Shown: positions 20,988-30,175, numbered from the stretch's first letter. The stretch is DNA of 64,000 nucleotides from Achromobacter spanius (GCF_002812705.1 NZ_CP025030.1:1488001-1552000); one strand, 5' to 3'. The notes: a model not told the origin generated them from the sequence alone. Translations and numbers: made by a program.

Positions 20988-21887
20988 TCAGCCTGAGCGT
21001 TTGAACACCTCAACCAGATAATCAATAAACGCCCTGGCCCGGGCGGTTTGATTTCTGCGTTGCGGGTAATACACAAAGAGGTCGGCGGACGGCAGCGTGA
21101 TGTCGGGTAATACCACTCGCAGCCGTCCGCTTTTCAAATATTTGGCCAGATCCCATTCCGAGCGGATCAATATGCCATGGCCGTCCAGCGCCCAGCCCAG
21201 CACGATATCTCCGTCATTGCTGGACAAGGCCCCATCCACCTTGATTGCCACGCTTTCCCCATCGCGGGTGAATCGCCACACGCCGTGCGCCTCATCGTTT
21301 TGCGTATGCAGGATGCAGCGGTGTGACGCAAGATCGGCCAGCGTGGCGGGCGTGCCGTGTTTATCCAGATAGCGCGGCGCCGCGCACAAGAAGCGGCGGT
21401 TGGACATGACGCGCCGCGCGCTCAGGCGTCTGTCGGGTAGTTCGCCGAAGCGGATCCCCAGGTCGAAGCCGCTTTCCACCAGATCCACCGGCCGGTCCGT
21501 GACTTCCAGTTGGACTTGGACCTCGGGATAGCGCTTGGCGAAGTCCGAGACCAGCGGGGCGATGGTGGTGCGGCCGAAGCCCAAGGTGGCGTTCACTTTC
21601 AGCGCGCCGCGTGGCGTTGCGCCGCTGCTGGAGACGGCGTCTTCCATGTCGCGCAGATCTTCAAGGATCTTGGTGGCGTGCGACAGATACGTCTCGCCTT
21701 CGCTCGTGAGGCTCAGGTTGCGCGTGCTGCGGTTCACCAGCCGCACGCCCAGGCGCCGCTCCATCAGCGCCAGGCGCTTGGTGGCGGCGGGCGGCGTCAA
21801 ATTGAGTTCGCGCGCGGCGGCGGACAGGCTGCCCAGCCGGGCCAGATGGATGAAGAACTCCAGTTCGGACGCGATGTCAGTTTTCAC
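20988..21887 (-). CDS. LysR-family transcriptional regulator
   Basis: DNA-binding regulator (299 aa) with an N-terminal winged helix-turn-helix (LARLGSLSAAARELNLTPPAATKRLALMERRLG) and a LysR substrate-binding domain from about residue 90. The GTG at 21887 gives the normal family start; the longer in-frame reading runs through the intergenic region and lacks similarity. It is divergent from the D-tartrate dehydratase gene with ~124 AT-rich bases between, so it probably controls that gene. A PLP- or metal-binding role is not suggested. The inducer is unknown; tartrate or a related hydroxyacid is the natural guess. Confidence 0.9.
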   Translation of the reverse strand: MKTDIASELEFFIHLARLGSLSAAARELNLTPPAATKRLALMERRLGVRLVNRSTRNLSLTSEGETYLSHATKILEDLRDMEDAVSSSGATPRGALKVNATLGFGRTTIAPLVSDFAKRYPEVQVQLEVTDRPVDLVESGFDLGIRFGELPDRRLSARRVMSNRRFLCAAPRYLDKHGTPATLADLASHRCILHTQNDEAHGVWRFTRDGESVAIKVDGALSSNDGDIVLGWALDGHGILIRSEWDLAKYLKSGRLRVVLPDITLPSADLFVYYPQRRNQTARARAFIDYLVEVFKRSG

Positions 21888-22011
21888 TGAAAGTAAATAA
21901 TCAAATGAATAATGGTGAATCTTAGTGCGGGTATTCGCCTCTACGCTAGGGGTTCCCACTGACTTATTCCCCACCCCTCGCCGCCACAGTCGGCGCATCA
22001 GGAGACACCCC

Positions 22012-23178
22012 ATGAGAATCGTCGAGATCCGCGAACAGACGCTGCCCATCAGCTCGCCCATCCGCAACGCCTATATCGATTTCAGCAAGATGACGCTGAG
22101 CCTGGTTGCCGTGATCACCGACGTGATCCGCGACGGCAAGCCGGTGGTGGGCTACGGCTTCAATTCAAATGGCCGATATGGCCAGGGCAAGCTGATGCGC
22201 GAACGCTTCATTCCGCGCGTCATGGAGGCGGATCCTGAATCGCTGGTGGACGCGACGGGCAAGAACCTGGACCCGCACAAGATCTGGAACGCCATGTTCA
22301 CGAACGAGAAGCCGGGCGGCCATGGCGAGCGCTCGGTCGCGATCGGCACCATCGACATGGCGGTGTGGGATGCGGTCGCAAAGATCGAGGGCAAGCCGCT
22401 GTTCCAGTTGCTGGCCGACCGCTACGGCAACGGCCAGGCCGACCGTCGCGTGTTCGTCTACGCGGCGGGTGGGTATTACTACCCTGGGCAAGACCACGGC
22501 AAGCTCAAGGACGAGATGCGCAGCTACATCGACCGGGGCTACACGGTCGTGAAAAAGAAGATTGGCGGCGCGTCGCTGGATGAGGACTTGCGCCGCATCG
22601 ATTCGATCTTGAGCGTGCTGCAAGACGGGCAGAAGCTGGCGGTTGACGCGAACGGCCGCTTTGATCTGGATACCGCCATCCAGTACGCCAAGGCGTTGTC
22701 GCAGTACGACCTGTTCTGGTACGAAGAGGCGGGCGACCCGCTGGATTACGAATTGCAGGCCACCCTGCGCAACTACTACGCCAACCCGATGGCGACGGGC
22801 GAGAACCTGTTTTCGATGCAGGACGCGCGCAACCTGATCCGCCATGGTGGCATGCGTCCGGACCGCGATTGGCTGCAATTTGATTGCGCGCTGAGCTACG
22901 GATTGGTGGAGTATCTGCGCACGCTGGACATGCTGAAGCAGCACGGCTGGTCGGCCAGCCGTTGCATTCCGCACGGCGGCCACCAGATGTCCTTGAACAT
23001 TGCGGCAGGCTTGGGGCTGGGCGGCAACGAAAGCTACCCGGACCTGTTCCAGCCCTTCGGCGGGTTCCCCGATGGCGTGAAAGTGGACGGTGGTTACGTC
23101 ACGATGCCGGAGCTGCCCGGCATCGGCTTTGAAGGCAAATCGGACCTGATCACCGTCATGCGGCAATTGTCGGCGTAG
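22012..23178 (+). CDS. tarD: D(-)-tartrate dehydratase, enolase superfamily
   Basis: Mandelate-racemase-type enolase-superfamily enzyme (388 aa) predicted to dehydrate D-tartrate to oxaloacetate. The start follows AGGAG. A KKK triplet at 181-183 provides the catalytic lysine; metal ligands are D212 (VDAN), E238 (WYEE) and E264 (GENL), and the acid/base histidine is H321 (PHGGH). These fall one residue from the positions I recall for the characterised Bradyrhizobium enzyme, and the length is the same within one residue. It is divergent from a LysR regulator. A related acid-sugar dehydratase is the main alternative. Confidence 0.85.
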   Translation: MRIVEIREQTLPISSPIRNAYIDFSKMTLSLVAVITDVIRDGKPVVGYGFNSNGRYGQGKLMRERFIPRVMEADPESLVDATGKNLDPHKIWNAMFTNEKPGGHGERSVAIGTIDMAVWDAVAKIEGKPLFQLLADRYGNGQADRRVFVYAAGGYYYPGQDHGKLKDEMRSYIDRGYTVVKKKIGGASLDEDLRRIDSILSVLQDGQKLAVDANGRFDLDTAIQYAKALSQYDLFWYEEAGDPLDYELQATLRNYYANPMATGENLFSMQDARNLIRHGGMRPDRDWLQFDCALSYGLVEYLRTLDMLKQHGWSASRCIPHGGHQMSLNIAAGLGLGGNESYPDLFQPFGGFPDGVKVDGGYVTMPELPGIGFEGKSDLITVMRQLSA

Positions 23179-23281
23179 GCGGCAGCCGCCCCGCACGGGG
23201 TTTGCCGGCGAATCACCGGCGAACCCTCAGCGGGTCATTCTGAGCGGGTCACCCGCGAATCACCCGCGATCCCCGCCCGAT

Positions 23282-25489
23282 TTACCAGCGATAGCGCAGC
23301 GTCGCCATCACCGTGCGCTCCGCGCCCCAGTAGCAACTGACGGCCGTGCCCAGGCAGTTGGCGACGTAGCGCTTGTCGAACAGGTTGGACACGTTCAGCG
23401 CCACCTGCGCGCCGGCCAGCGTGGGGCTGGCGCGGCCCAGGTCATAGCGGATGGCCGCGTCCACCAGCGTGACGGCGGGGATGGCGTAGCGGTTGTTCAA
23501 GTCGCCATAAAAGCCGCCACGGTAAGTGACGCCCGCGCCCAGGCCCACGCCTTGCAGCGGACCGTCGCGCAGCGTGTAGTCGGCCCACAAGGCGGCTTGA
23601 TGGCGCGGCACGAAGATCAACTGGTTGCCACGTTGGGCCGCAACGTTGGTCTTGGTGATTTCGCTGTCGCTCAACGCATACGACATGGTCAGGTCCAGGC
23701 CGTTGTCGAAACTGGCCTTGCCTTCCAGCTCGATACCCTGCACCTGCGCTTCGCCGGTCTGCACGACAAAGCTGGTGTTGACGGGATCCGGCGTGCTGAC
23801 GTTTTTCTGCGTGATCTGGAAGGCCGACAGCGTGATGAAGCTGTCGTAGCCATCGGGCTGGAACTTCACGCCGGCTTCGTACTGTTCGCCCGTGGTGGGC
23901 TTGAGCGCCGAGCCGTCGCGGGTGACGCCCGTCATCGGTTGGAAAGACGTGGAATAGCTCAGGTACGGCGACAAGCCGTTGTCGAAGCGGTAGGTCACGC
24001 CGGCGCGGCCGGTGAAGCGGTCGGCGTCGGCCTTGCGGGACGTCCAGCCCCATTGGCCGCCACTACCCACGGTGCCGTTGTCGGTGGTGCCTTCGGTCCA
24101 GTCATAGCGGCCGGCAAACGTGAAGCGCAGGCGGTCCAGTTCAATCTGGTCTTGCGCATACAGGCCCAACTGGCTGCGCGTCATGTTGATCTTGGTGGCG
24201 GTGGGCGGGCGCGTCACCGAGGTGCCGTAGTCAGGGTCGAACACGTCGAACAAGGGGGACGCGGGCGGCAGCATCAGACCCAGGCTGCTCTCGTTGTAGC
24301 GGGACTTTTCGCGCAGGTAGTCCAGGCCGAAGGTCAGGTCATGACGCATCGGGCCGCTGCTGAACTTGGCGTTCAACTGGTTATCGATCTGAAACGTGTG
24401 TGAGGTTTCGGGAAAGGCCCAGGCGTAGCGGATGGCCTGGGTGTCCGACACCATTGCGCCAATCTGCACGCGCCGCGTGTTGGTGTCGACGTTCGTGTAG
24501 CGGGCGCTTTGGCGCAGGCTCCAGGTGTTGTTTACGCGATGGTCTAGCGTGTAGCCGACCATGGTTTGTTCGTTGGTGAAGATGTCGTAGCCGGGTTCGC
24601 CCACGAAGCGGTCGCGCGGGATGTAGCCGGCCGTGTCGCTTTTTTCCAGCGTGCCGATGACGGGCAGCACAGGGGCGCCGCCGCCGCCATGGCTGGTGAT
24701 CTTCTGATACTGGGCGCTTAGGTTCAGGCTGGTGTCGGACGAGGGGCGCCAAGTGAAGCTGGGGGCGATGAACTGGCGTTCGTCGTCAACGTGCCGATAC
24801 TGCGTATCGCTGTCGCGCAGCGTGCCCGTCAGCCGGTACAGAAACTTGCCTTCTTCATCGGCCGGGCCAGAGAAGTCGAATGCGCCCTGGAACCGGTTGA
24901 AGCTGCCCGCCTGCAACACCACTTCGTTAAGTGGTTCGGCGGTGGGGCGTTTGCTGGTCATGTTGACCAGACCACCCGGCGCGCTTTGGCCGTACAGGCC
25001 TGACGACGGGCCTTTCAGGATTTCGATGCGCTCCAGGCCATAGGTGTCGATACGTGGCTGCGAATAGCCGCGCGCGCCAAAGGGCAGCAGCAGGCCGTCC
25101 AGGTAGCGCGACGGCGTAAAGCCGCGAATGGTCAGCCAGTCATAGCGCACATCGTTGTCGCCGTATTGCGCGATCACCCCCGGCGTGTAGCGCACGGCCT
25201 GGGCGACCGAGGTGACGCCGCGCTGGTCCATTTCATTGCGGGTGATGACGTTGATGGTCTGGGGCGTGTCGATGAGTTCCGCGTCCGACTTGGTGCCGGA
25301 GCGGCTGCGCGTGGCCACGAAGTCCGCGCCAGAAGTGGGCGACGCGTCGCGCGCGCCTTGCACCACCACCGGTGCCAGCGTGGTCACGCCGCTTGCGGCA
25401 GGCGATGCGGTTTGCGCGGCAACGATAGCCGGCGACGCGGCAATGGCGGCCAACAACGCCAGCGGCAGCGGCTTCTTGGTAAAGGACAC
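23282..25489 (-). CDS. TonB-dependent siderophore receptor
   Basis: Outer-membrane ferric-siderophore transporter (735 aa, GTG start). It has a signal peptide of ~25 residues ending AAQT, a TonB-box-like segment (TLAPVVVQGA), a plug domain (DTPQTINVITR...SGLYGQSAPGGLVN) and a 22-strand barrel ending in the aromatic YRW typical of outer-membrane proteins. The extracellular loop near the C terminus has a cysteine pair (NCLGTAVSCYWGAERTV) that resembles ferrichrome/coprogen-type receptors. It is divergent from an AraC-type regulator of the kind that senses siderophores. No siderophore synthesis genes are nearby, so it probably takes up foreign siderophores. Confidence 0.93.
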   Translation of the reverse strand: MSFTKKPLPLALLAAIAASPAIVAAQTASPAASGVTTLAPVVVQGARDASPTSGADFVATRSRSGTKSDAELIDTPQTINVITRNEMDQRGVTSVAQAVRYTPGVIAQYGDNDVRYDWLTIRGFTPSRYLDGLLLPFGARGYSQPRIDTYGLERIEILKGPSSGLYGQSAPGGLVNMTSKRPTAEPLNEVVLQAGSFNRFQGAFDFSGPADEEGKFLYRLTGTLRDSDTQYRHVDDERQFIAPSFTWRPSSDTSLNLSAQYQKITSHGGGGAPVLPVIGTLEKSDTAGYIPRDRFVGEPGYDIFTNEQTMVGYTLDHRVNNTWSLRQSARYTNVDTNTRRVQIGAMVSDTQAIRYAWAFPETSHTFQIDNQLNAKFSSGPMRHDLTFGLDYLREKSRYNESSLGLMLPPASPLFDVFDPDYGTSVTRPPTATKINMTRSQLGLYAQDQIELDRLRFTFAGRYDWTEGTTDNGTVGSGGQWGWTSRKADADRFTGRAGVTYRFDNGLSPYLSYSTSFQPMTGVTRDGSALKPTTGEQYEAGVKFQPDGYDSFITLSAFQITQKNVSTPDPVNTSFVVQTGEAQVQGIELEGKASFDNGLDLTMSYALSDSEITKTNVAAQRGNQLIFVPRHQAALWADYTLRDGPLQGVGLGAGVTYRGGFYGDLNNRYAIPAVTLVDAAIRYDLGRASPTLAGAQVALNVSNLFDKRYVANCLGTAVSCYWGAERTVMATLRYRW

Positions 25490-25514
25490 GGTGTTACCCC
25501 TGGTTCAATTTATA

Positions 25515-25533
25515 ATTAACAAGAATCATTCCT
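25515..25533. promoter_or_regulatory. Weak Fur-box-like sequence before the siderophore receptor
   Basis: The AT-rich stretch between receptor and AraC gene matches the 19-bp Fur consensus at 11 positions, with ATCATT intact. Iron control of a siderophore receptor is expected from the family, but the match alone is weak. Confidence 0.3.
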
Positions 25534-25632
25534 AAGCGTCGGCATGATTCCAGATCCCGGTTTTTCTGTCTGACGTTTCTTCGGCGCCCATTGACGGTTT
25601 TGCTGCCGCCCCGTTTTTTGCGCCCGCCACCT

Positions 25633-26610
25633 ATGCCTGCCAGCGCCACCGCGCCCTTGTCTACTCTGTCACTGCCCGACCCCTGCACGGGTCCCATCAA
25701 GCCGCATGAATGGTGGCGCGGCACGCTGCCGACCGTGCCCGCCACCGACGACTGGGAAGATGTCATCGAAAAAGTGCTGCGGGTTGATGATGGCGTCAGC
25801 CTGGTGGTGCTGGATGGTTGCCCACGACGGACGTTGACGATTCCCGCGCCGGGCGCGCCGGTGTTCGGCATGCAGGTCTGGCTGGAAGGCGATGCCCTGT
25901 TGGCGCTGGAAGGGGGGGAGCCTCTGAAGGTGACGGGCGGCGCGGCGCTCTTGTTCAACCACGAGCGCGTGATGGGCTGGGCCACGCATCTGCCGGCCAG
26001 GCGTCGGGTGCGAATGGTGGACATCCGCTACACACCGGACGCGCTGGCGCGCGCGGGCGGCACGATGCCCCTCGGCTTGCTGCGGCAGCGTTTCCACCGC
26101 GATGTCAGCGTACCGGCGCACGGGTCCTTGGTGGCATCGCTGGACGCGCCCCCCAGCTTGCTCGCCTTGGCGGGTAGCCTTTCCAGCGATGCGCCGCCGG
26201 CGGCAGACGCGCGGCGCCTTTGGTATCGCGCCAAGTCCCTTGAAATGCTGTCGGCATTCGTGCAGCTACTATCCCTGCCTGCCGCGCTGGCCGGCCCCGC
26301 GGCGCACGAACATCAACGGATACGTCACGCGTGCCAACTGTTGCGGGATCGCTGCGCGGAACACTGGCCGCCGGGGCTCCTGGCGCGCACGGTGGGGCTG
26401 TCAGAGAAGCGCTTGCAGCAATTGATGCGCGAATGCGTGGGCCGGTCAGTGCATGCGTACCTGAGCGACATGCGCTTGGCTCGCGCATCGGACTTGTTGC
26501 AGGCCGGCATGAGCGTCACGCAGGTGGCGGGCGAGGTGGGCTTTTCCAGCCTGAGCCATTTCAGCAAGGTCTTCAAACTGCGCTATGGCGCATCGCCGCG
26601 ATCCTGGTAA
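25633..26610 (+). CDS. AraC-family transcriptional regulator
   Basis: Regulator of the PchR/AlcR type (325 aa from ATG 25633; a TTG at 25591 would add 14 residues). The N-terminal part is a ligand-binding domain; the C-terminal ~100 residues form the paired helix-turn-helix domain (LLARTVGLSEKRLQQLMRE and VTQVAGEVGFSSLSHFSKVFK). It is divergent from the siderophore receptor, and in known systems such regulators activate receptor genes when the ferric siderophore is present. That role is inferred here. Confidence 0.88.
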   Translation: MPASATAPLSTLSLPDPCTGPIKPHEWWRGTLPTVPATDDWEDVIEKVLRVDDGVSLVVLDGCPRRTLTIPAPGAPVFGMQVWLEGDALLALEGGEPLKVTGGAALLFNHERVMGWATHLPARRRVRMVDIRYTPDALARAGGTMPLGLLRQRFHRDVSVPAHGSLVASLDAPPSLLALAGSLSSDAPPAADARRLWYRAKSLEMLSAFVQLLSLPAALAGPAAHEHQRIRHACQLLRDRCAEHWPPGLLARTVGLSEKRLQQLMRECVGRSVHAYLSDMRLARASDLLQAGMSVTQVAGEVGFSSLSHFSKVFKLRYGASPRSW

Positions 26611-26687
26611 GGTCGGACCCAACCTGACGCATCCGCTGCTGGAATGCGTAATACAGGCGTAGGAATGCCCTGCACAAAGGACGCGCC

Positions 26688-27416
26688 ATGACGCAAAACA
26701 TCTATGACACCGCTGAGTTTTTTGAAGGCTATAGCCAGATGGCCCGATCCGTGCACGGCCTGGACGGCGCGCCCGAATGGCCAGCGTTGCGGGCGCTGAT
26801 ACCCGCATTGGCCGGCAGCCGCGTCGTGGACCTGGGCTGCGGCTTTGGTTGGTTCTGCCGGTGGGCGGAAGCGCAGGGCGCCGCCCAGGTATTGGGCCTG
26901 GACGTATCCCAGAACATGCTGGACCGCGCACGCGCCACGACGCCCGCCGGACCGATCGCTTATCAACGCGCCGACCTGGAAAACCTGGCGCTGCCTGCTG
27001 CGGCCTACGATTTGGCCTACAGCTCTCTGACGCTGCACTACATCGAACGATTACCCGAGTTGTTGGCGGCGATTTACCGCGCGTTGACGCCAGGAGGGCA
27101 TTTTGTGTTCTCTGCCGAGCACCCCATCTACACTGCGCCGGCGCAGCCGGGCTTCGTGCAAGATGCAACCGGGCGCCGGGTCTGGCCGCTGAACCAATAC
27201 GCCGTGGAGGGGCCGCGCACCACGGACTGGTTGGCTAAAGGCGTGATCAAGCAGCACCGCACGCTGGGCACGTATTTGAACCAGTTGATTGCGGCCGGGT
27301 TCACCATCACGCACGTGCAGGAGTGGGCGCCGACCGCTGAGCAACTGGCGGCGCAACCGGCTCTGGATGAAGAGCGTGATCGCCCGATGATGGTGTTGGT
27401 GGCGGCGACGCGCTAG
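26688..27416 (+). CDS. Class I SAM-dependent methyltransferase
   Basis: Cytosolic methyltransferase (242 aa) with the SAM-binding motif VVDLGCGFGWFCRW near residue 47, the acidic loop VLGLDVS, the motif II region DLAYSSLTLHYI and a post-motif GGHFVFSAEHP. It starts after AAAGGA. The fold is that of the UbiE/UbiG-like Methyltransf_11 group, whose substrates are usually small molecules. Neighbours give no clear clue to the substrate. Confidence 0.88.
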   Translation: MTQNIYDTAEFFEGYSQMARSVHGLDGAPEWPALRALIPALAGSRVVDLGCGFGWFCRWAEAQGAAQVLGLDVSQNMLDRARATTPAGPIAYQRADLENLALPAAAYDLAYSSLTLHYIERLPELLAAIYRALTPGGHFVFSAEHPIYTAPAQPGFVQDATGRRVWPLNQYAVEGPRTTDWLAKGVIKQHRTLGTYLNQLIAAGFTITHVQEWAPTAEQLAAQPALDEERDRPMMVLVAATR

Positions 27417-27476
27417 CGCGCTGTTGTCTTTCCGGCATCATGAAATATTTGGTTTCACAAAACCCGCTTGCGCTAT

Positions 27477-27494
27477 CTATCTAGTAGTAGGTAA
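27477..27494. promoter_or_regulatory. Candidate TetR operator A, half conserved
   Basis: CTATCTA-GTAG-TAGGTAA. The left arm matches the consensus exactly, and the right arm matches the operator in front of the TetR gene at 28583. It lies ~230 bases upstream of the first DUF4148 gene. Confidence 0.45.
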
Positions 27495-27641
27495 GATTCA
27501 TCCATCGACGCAGCACAAGCAGCAAACGCAGCAAGGCAAGTACAGGCAACACCCAGGCAACACCCCGGAAGCACCGCTGCCGCCGAAACCAGAAATACAG
27601 TAGGACGATTTTTGATTGGCCCTTTTTATTTATCGCCGTAC

Positions 27642-27659
27642 CTATCTATAAGTAGATAG
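27642..27659. promoter_or_regulatory. Candidate TetR operator B
   Basis: Perfect inverted repeat CTATCTA-TAAG-TAGATAG, 63 bases before the first DUF4148 start codon. The same arms and spacer length recur before the second DUF4148 gene. Confidence 0.6.
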
Positions 27660-27721
27660 CTGGTGATCGTAACCCAAACTCAACCGAAGCACCTTTCGCA
27701 TATTCATCTGGAGAACTGACC

Positions 27722-28030
27722 ATGAAGACCCTCGTATCCGCCCTGATCCTGTCCGCCTCGTTCATTGGTGCCGCTCAAGCCGGCGAACTGGACTACCCGC
27801 CCGAACTGAACACCGCCAGCACCGTGACGCGCGCCCAAGTGCAGCAAGAACTGGCCGCCGCCCGCGCCAACGGCGAACTGAGTTTTGGTGAAGAAGGCTA
27901 CGCCGCGACGACGTTTGCCGATGTCGGTAGCGACAAGACCCGCGCCCAAGTGAAGCAGGAACTGGCAGCCGCCCGTGCCCAAGGCCTGACGGAAAGCAAC
28001 GAACTGGCCTACCCGCCCGTGCAAGGCTGA
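27722..28030 (+). CDS. DUF4148 domain-containing secreted protein 1
   Basis: Small exported protein (102 aa) with a signal peptide cleaved after AAQA (residue ~19) and two short homologous segments, RAQVQQELAAARANGEL and RAQVKQELAAARAQGL, each followed by a conserved aromatic/acidic patch (YPP). This is the DUF4148 pattern, common and often multicopy in Burkholderiales; function unknown, probably periplasmic. The next gene is a near duplicate. Operator-like palindromes lie upstream of both and before the TetR gene 28583, which suggests common control. Confidence 0.88.
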   Translation: MKTLVSALILSASFIGAAQAGELDYPPELNTASTVTRAQVQQELAAARANGELSFGEEGYAATTFADVGSDKTRAQVKQELAAARAQGLTESNELAYPPVQG

Positions 28031-28048
28031 GTTTTTTTGAGGCCTTAT

Positions 28049-28066
28049 CTATCTAGGCATAGATAG
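28049..28066. promoter_or_regulatory. Candidate TetR operator C
   Basis: Perfect inverted repeat CTATCTA-GGCA-TAGATAG, located between the two DUF4148 genes and 81 bases before the second start codon. Arms identical to operator B. Confidence 0.6.
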
Positions 28067-28146
28067 TTTTTCGCAGCAACGTTTCATCCTGATTGTTCAA
28101 ACCGATTGCCCCCTTACGCAGCACAGATCCTTACTGGAGATCAACC

Positions 28147-28455
28147 ATGAAGACCCTCGTATCCGCTCTGATTCTGTCCGCCTCGTTCATTGGCGCCGCT
28201 CAAGCCGGCGAACTGGACTACCCGCCTCCCCTGAACACCGCCAGCACCCTGACCCGTGCTCAAGTGCAGCAAGAACTGGCCGACGCCCGCGCCAATGGCG
28301 AACTGGTGTTCGGTGAAGAAGGCGAATCCGCCACGGCCTTTGCCGCCGTCGGTGCCGACAAGACCCGCGCCCAGGTCAAGCAGGAACTGGCTGCCGCCCG
28401 TGCCCAAGGCCTGACCGATACCGGCGAACTGGACTACCCGCCCGTGCAAGGCTAA
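28147..28455 (+). CDS. DUF4148 domain-containing secreted protein 2
   Basis: Near copy of the preceding gene (102 aa), with identical signal peptide and the same two internal segments; differences are concentrated in the middle (GEESATAFAAVGADK). It starts after GGAGA. A strong hairpin follows at about 28471-28513 (TGCGAACCCCGG / CCGGGGTTCGCA) without a T run. It is a tandem duplication with a separately conserved operator, which suggests that dosage or joint regulation matters. Function unknown. Confidence 0.87.
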   Translation: MKTLVSALILSASFIGAAQAGELDYPPPLNTASTLTRAQVQQELADARANGELVFGEEGESATAFAAVGADKTRAQVKQELAAARAQGLTDTGELDYPPVQG

Positions 28456-28555
28456 GCCAATGCCGGCACATGCGAACCCCGGGGGGCGGGAAGTTTCCCG
28501 GCCGGGGTTCGCACGGGCTCCGGTCCACACACTAGGGCGGGCACCGATGACGGAC

Positions 28556-28573
28556 CGACCTATTAGTAGGTAA
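28556..28573. promoter_or_regulatory. Candidate TetR operator D (autoregulatory)
   Basis: CGACCTA-TTAG-TAGGTAA ends ten bases before the start codon of the TetR gene. It shares spacer length and core with operators A-C, as expected for an autorepressor site. Confidence 0.5.
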
Positions 28574-28582
28574 TATTCAGCC

Positions 28583-29185
28583 ATGGACACTCCGACCCCC
28601 AACACCACCCGAGACCTGCTGCTGGCGCATGCCGAAAAGCTCATCCGCACGCGCGGATGCAATGGTTTCAGCTACCGCGACCTGGCGGAGCATGTGGGCG
28701 TGAAGACGTCCAGCATTCACTATTATTTTCCAGGCAAGGACGACCTGCTGTACGAAGCGGTCGAAGCCTATAGCACGCGCGCGCTGGGCGCCATACGCGG
28801 CATCGACACCACGCAGCCTGCCCAAGCGCAGCTTAAGGCGTACCTGTCGATGATGGAATCGGCGGCCTGCGGCGAAGGTGAACTTTGTCTGGGCGGGATG
28901 TTGGCCGCCGACATCATGACCTTGTCTGACCGCGTGCGCGGCGCATTGCAGGGATTTTTCCGTGCGCACGAAGCGTGGTTGGCGCGTGTGCTGGCTCAAG
29001 GCGCCGCTGAGGGCACGCTGAGATTCTCTGGCTCGGCCGAGGCCGCCGGCCGCGCCGTGTTCGCGACCGTGCAAGGTTGCTTACTTGTCTCGCGACTGTT
29101 CCAGCAACCGCCCGCGTTGTGCGAGGCCATCAGCGCCTTGTACGTGGCATGCGACAAGGCCGCCAAGCCCGCGGCGGGCGTCTAA
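28583..29185 (+). CDS. TetR/AcrR-family transcriptional regulator
   Basis: Repressor-type regulator (200 aa). The N-terminal helix-turn-helix reads FSYRDLAEHVGVKTSSIHYYFPGKDDLLYEAV (residues ~30-61); the rest is the variable ligand-binding helical domain, with cysteines in the AACGEGELCLGG stretch. The gene follows the two DUF4148 genes, and palindromes with the same 7-4-7 geometry lie before all three. I infer that it represses itself and the DUF4148 pair. The ligand is unknown. Confidence 0.9.
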   Translation: MDTPTPNTTRDLLLAHAEKLIRTRGCNGFSYRDLAEHVGVKTSSIHYYFPGKDDLLYEAVEAYSTRALGAIRGIDTTQPAQAQLKAYLSMMESAACGEGELCLGGMLAADIMTLSDRVRGALQGFFRAHEAWLARVLAQGAAEGTLRFSGSAEAAGRAVFATVQGCLLVSRLFQQPPALCEAISALYVACDKAAKPAAGV

Positions 29186-29317
29186 GCGCAGCAGGACTGA
29201 CGACAGGCGTTCAGCAGTGCTTTTATTAGCGTAGTACTTCACGGCCGCCCGGCGTAAGCAGGCGGCCGTTGTCATGGGCGTCAACGTGGCCTCAACGACG
29301 GACGTCAACGATGGGCG

Positions 29318-30175
29318 TCAACTTTGCAGCGCGCGCGCCATGTCGACGCTGGTGCGTTCCTGCACACCCAGGTCGCGCATGCGTTGCAGGAACGTTCTCT
29401 GAGCATCTTCAAACCCGGCGACCGGGCTCATGCAGTCGGTCAACAGCACAACCCGCGACAGATTGCCCCCAGGCAAGTGTTCGGCCAGATGCTCCACCGT
29501 GGCTCGCACGCAGTGGCTGCCAGCTTCGCCCGCGACCAGGATGAGGTCGGAACGATCCAGCGAATCCAGCAAGCCCCGGTTGAGCTGGCTGCGCGGGTCG
29601 TCGGGGTCCGGCACTTCGGCCATCAGCGCGCTGTAGTGCTCCGTCCACGGGTTCGTGCCCTTGGGCACCTTGCGCACGATGAATTGTCCGGCGTCTTCCC
29701 AGCGGTTGTACGCCGCCCGCACGTCGGGGTGCACGTTGTGGCCCCACGTGCCGATTTCGCAATGCACCGGCCACACCATCAGCGTGTATCGGCCCCGCGC
29801 TTCAAGCTCGTCCAGATAGGTCAAGGTGCGCGGCAGGTCGTCGGCGTGGCGGGGCACAAATTGGCCCGCGCGCAGTTGCGCGGCGGAGATCGGCGTGAAC
29901 GGCTCGACAGCCAGGCCTTCGCCGGCGTGCCAGAAGGTGGGGTGCGCGATGTCCACGCGATGGTGGGAATCCAGCGTGACGGTTATCGAGCTTAATACTG
30001 GCGCGGTGGCGTCGATGAAACGCGCCAGCCGCTGCATGTCGGCGTGGGCCCCCGGCACGGGCAGGGCGGGTTGCCTGGCCTGTCCGGTCATGGGATCCCG
30101 GGGCAGGTAAGGCTCGGGCAGATCGCAGAAATCGTTCTGCGGGTCGACGATCAATAAATGGACGGAACGCGGCAT
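29318..30175 (-). CDS. Isochorismatase-like cysteine hydrolase
   Basis: Hydrolase of the isochorismatase/nicotinamidase fold (285 aa, longer than the usual ~200). The opening LLIVDPQNDF carries the catalytic aspartate, and VAGEAGSHCVRATV carries the nucleophilic cysteine; a lysine in the RKVPKGTN region fits the third position. The insert between residues ~30 and 110 is larger than in nicotinamidase. The start is the MPRSVHLL methionine; the longer frame upstream crosses the small membrane ORF. It lies downstream of the small ORF and an operator-like palindrome shared with the TetR gene 30421. The substrate is unknown. Confidence 0.85.
   Translation of the reverse strand: MPRSVHLLIVDPQNDFCDLPEPYLPRDPMTGQARQPALPVPGAHADMQRLARFIDATAPVLSSITVTLDSHHRVDIAHPTFWHAGEGLAVEPFTPISAAQLRAGQFVPRHADDLPRTLTYLDELEARGRYTLMVWPVHCEIGTWGHNVHPDVRAAYNRWEDAGQFIVRKVPKGTNPWTEHYSALMAEVPDPDDPRSQLNRGLLDSLDRSDLILVAGEAGSHCVRATVEHLAEHLPGGNLSRVVLLTDCMSPVAGFEDAQRTFLQRMRDLGVQERTSVDMARALQS

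Larger units (their letters stand above)
27417..27721. other. Noncoding region upstream of DUF4148 gene 1
   Basis: About 305 bases with no gene seen. It holds the two operator-like palindromes at 27477 and 27642 and, between them, a run of short CAGCA/GCAAGGC-type imperfect repeats (about 27508-27545). A ribosome binding site GGAGAA lies before the DUF4148 ATG. Confidence 0.6.

Noticed and set aside
21888..22011. Specific LysR binding box between the LysR and tartrate dehydratase genes
   Set aside because: The region is AT-rich with ATTATT repeats, but no single T-N11-A palindrome stood out enough to place a site.
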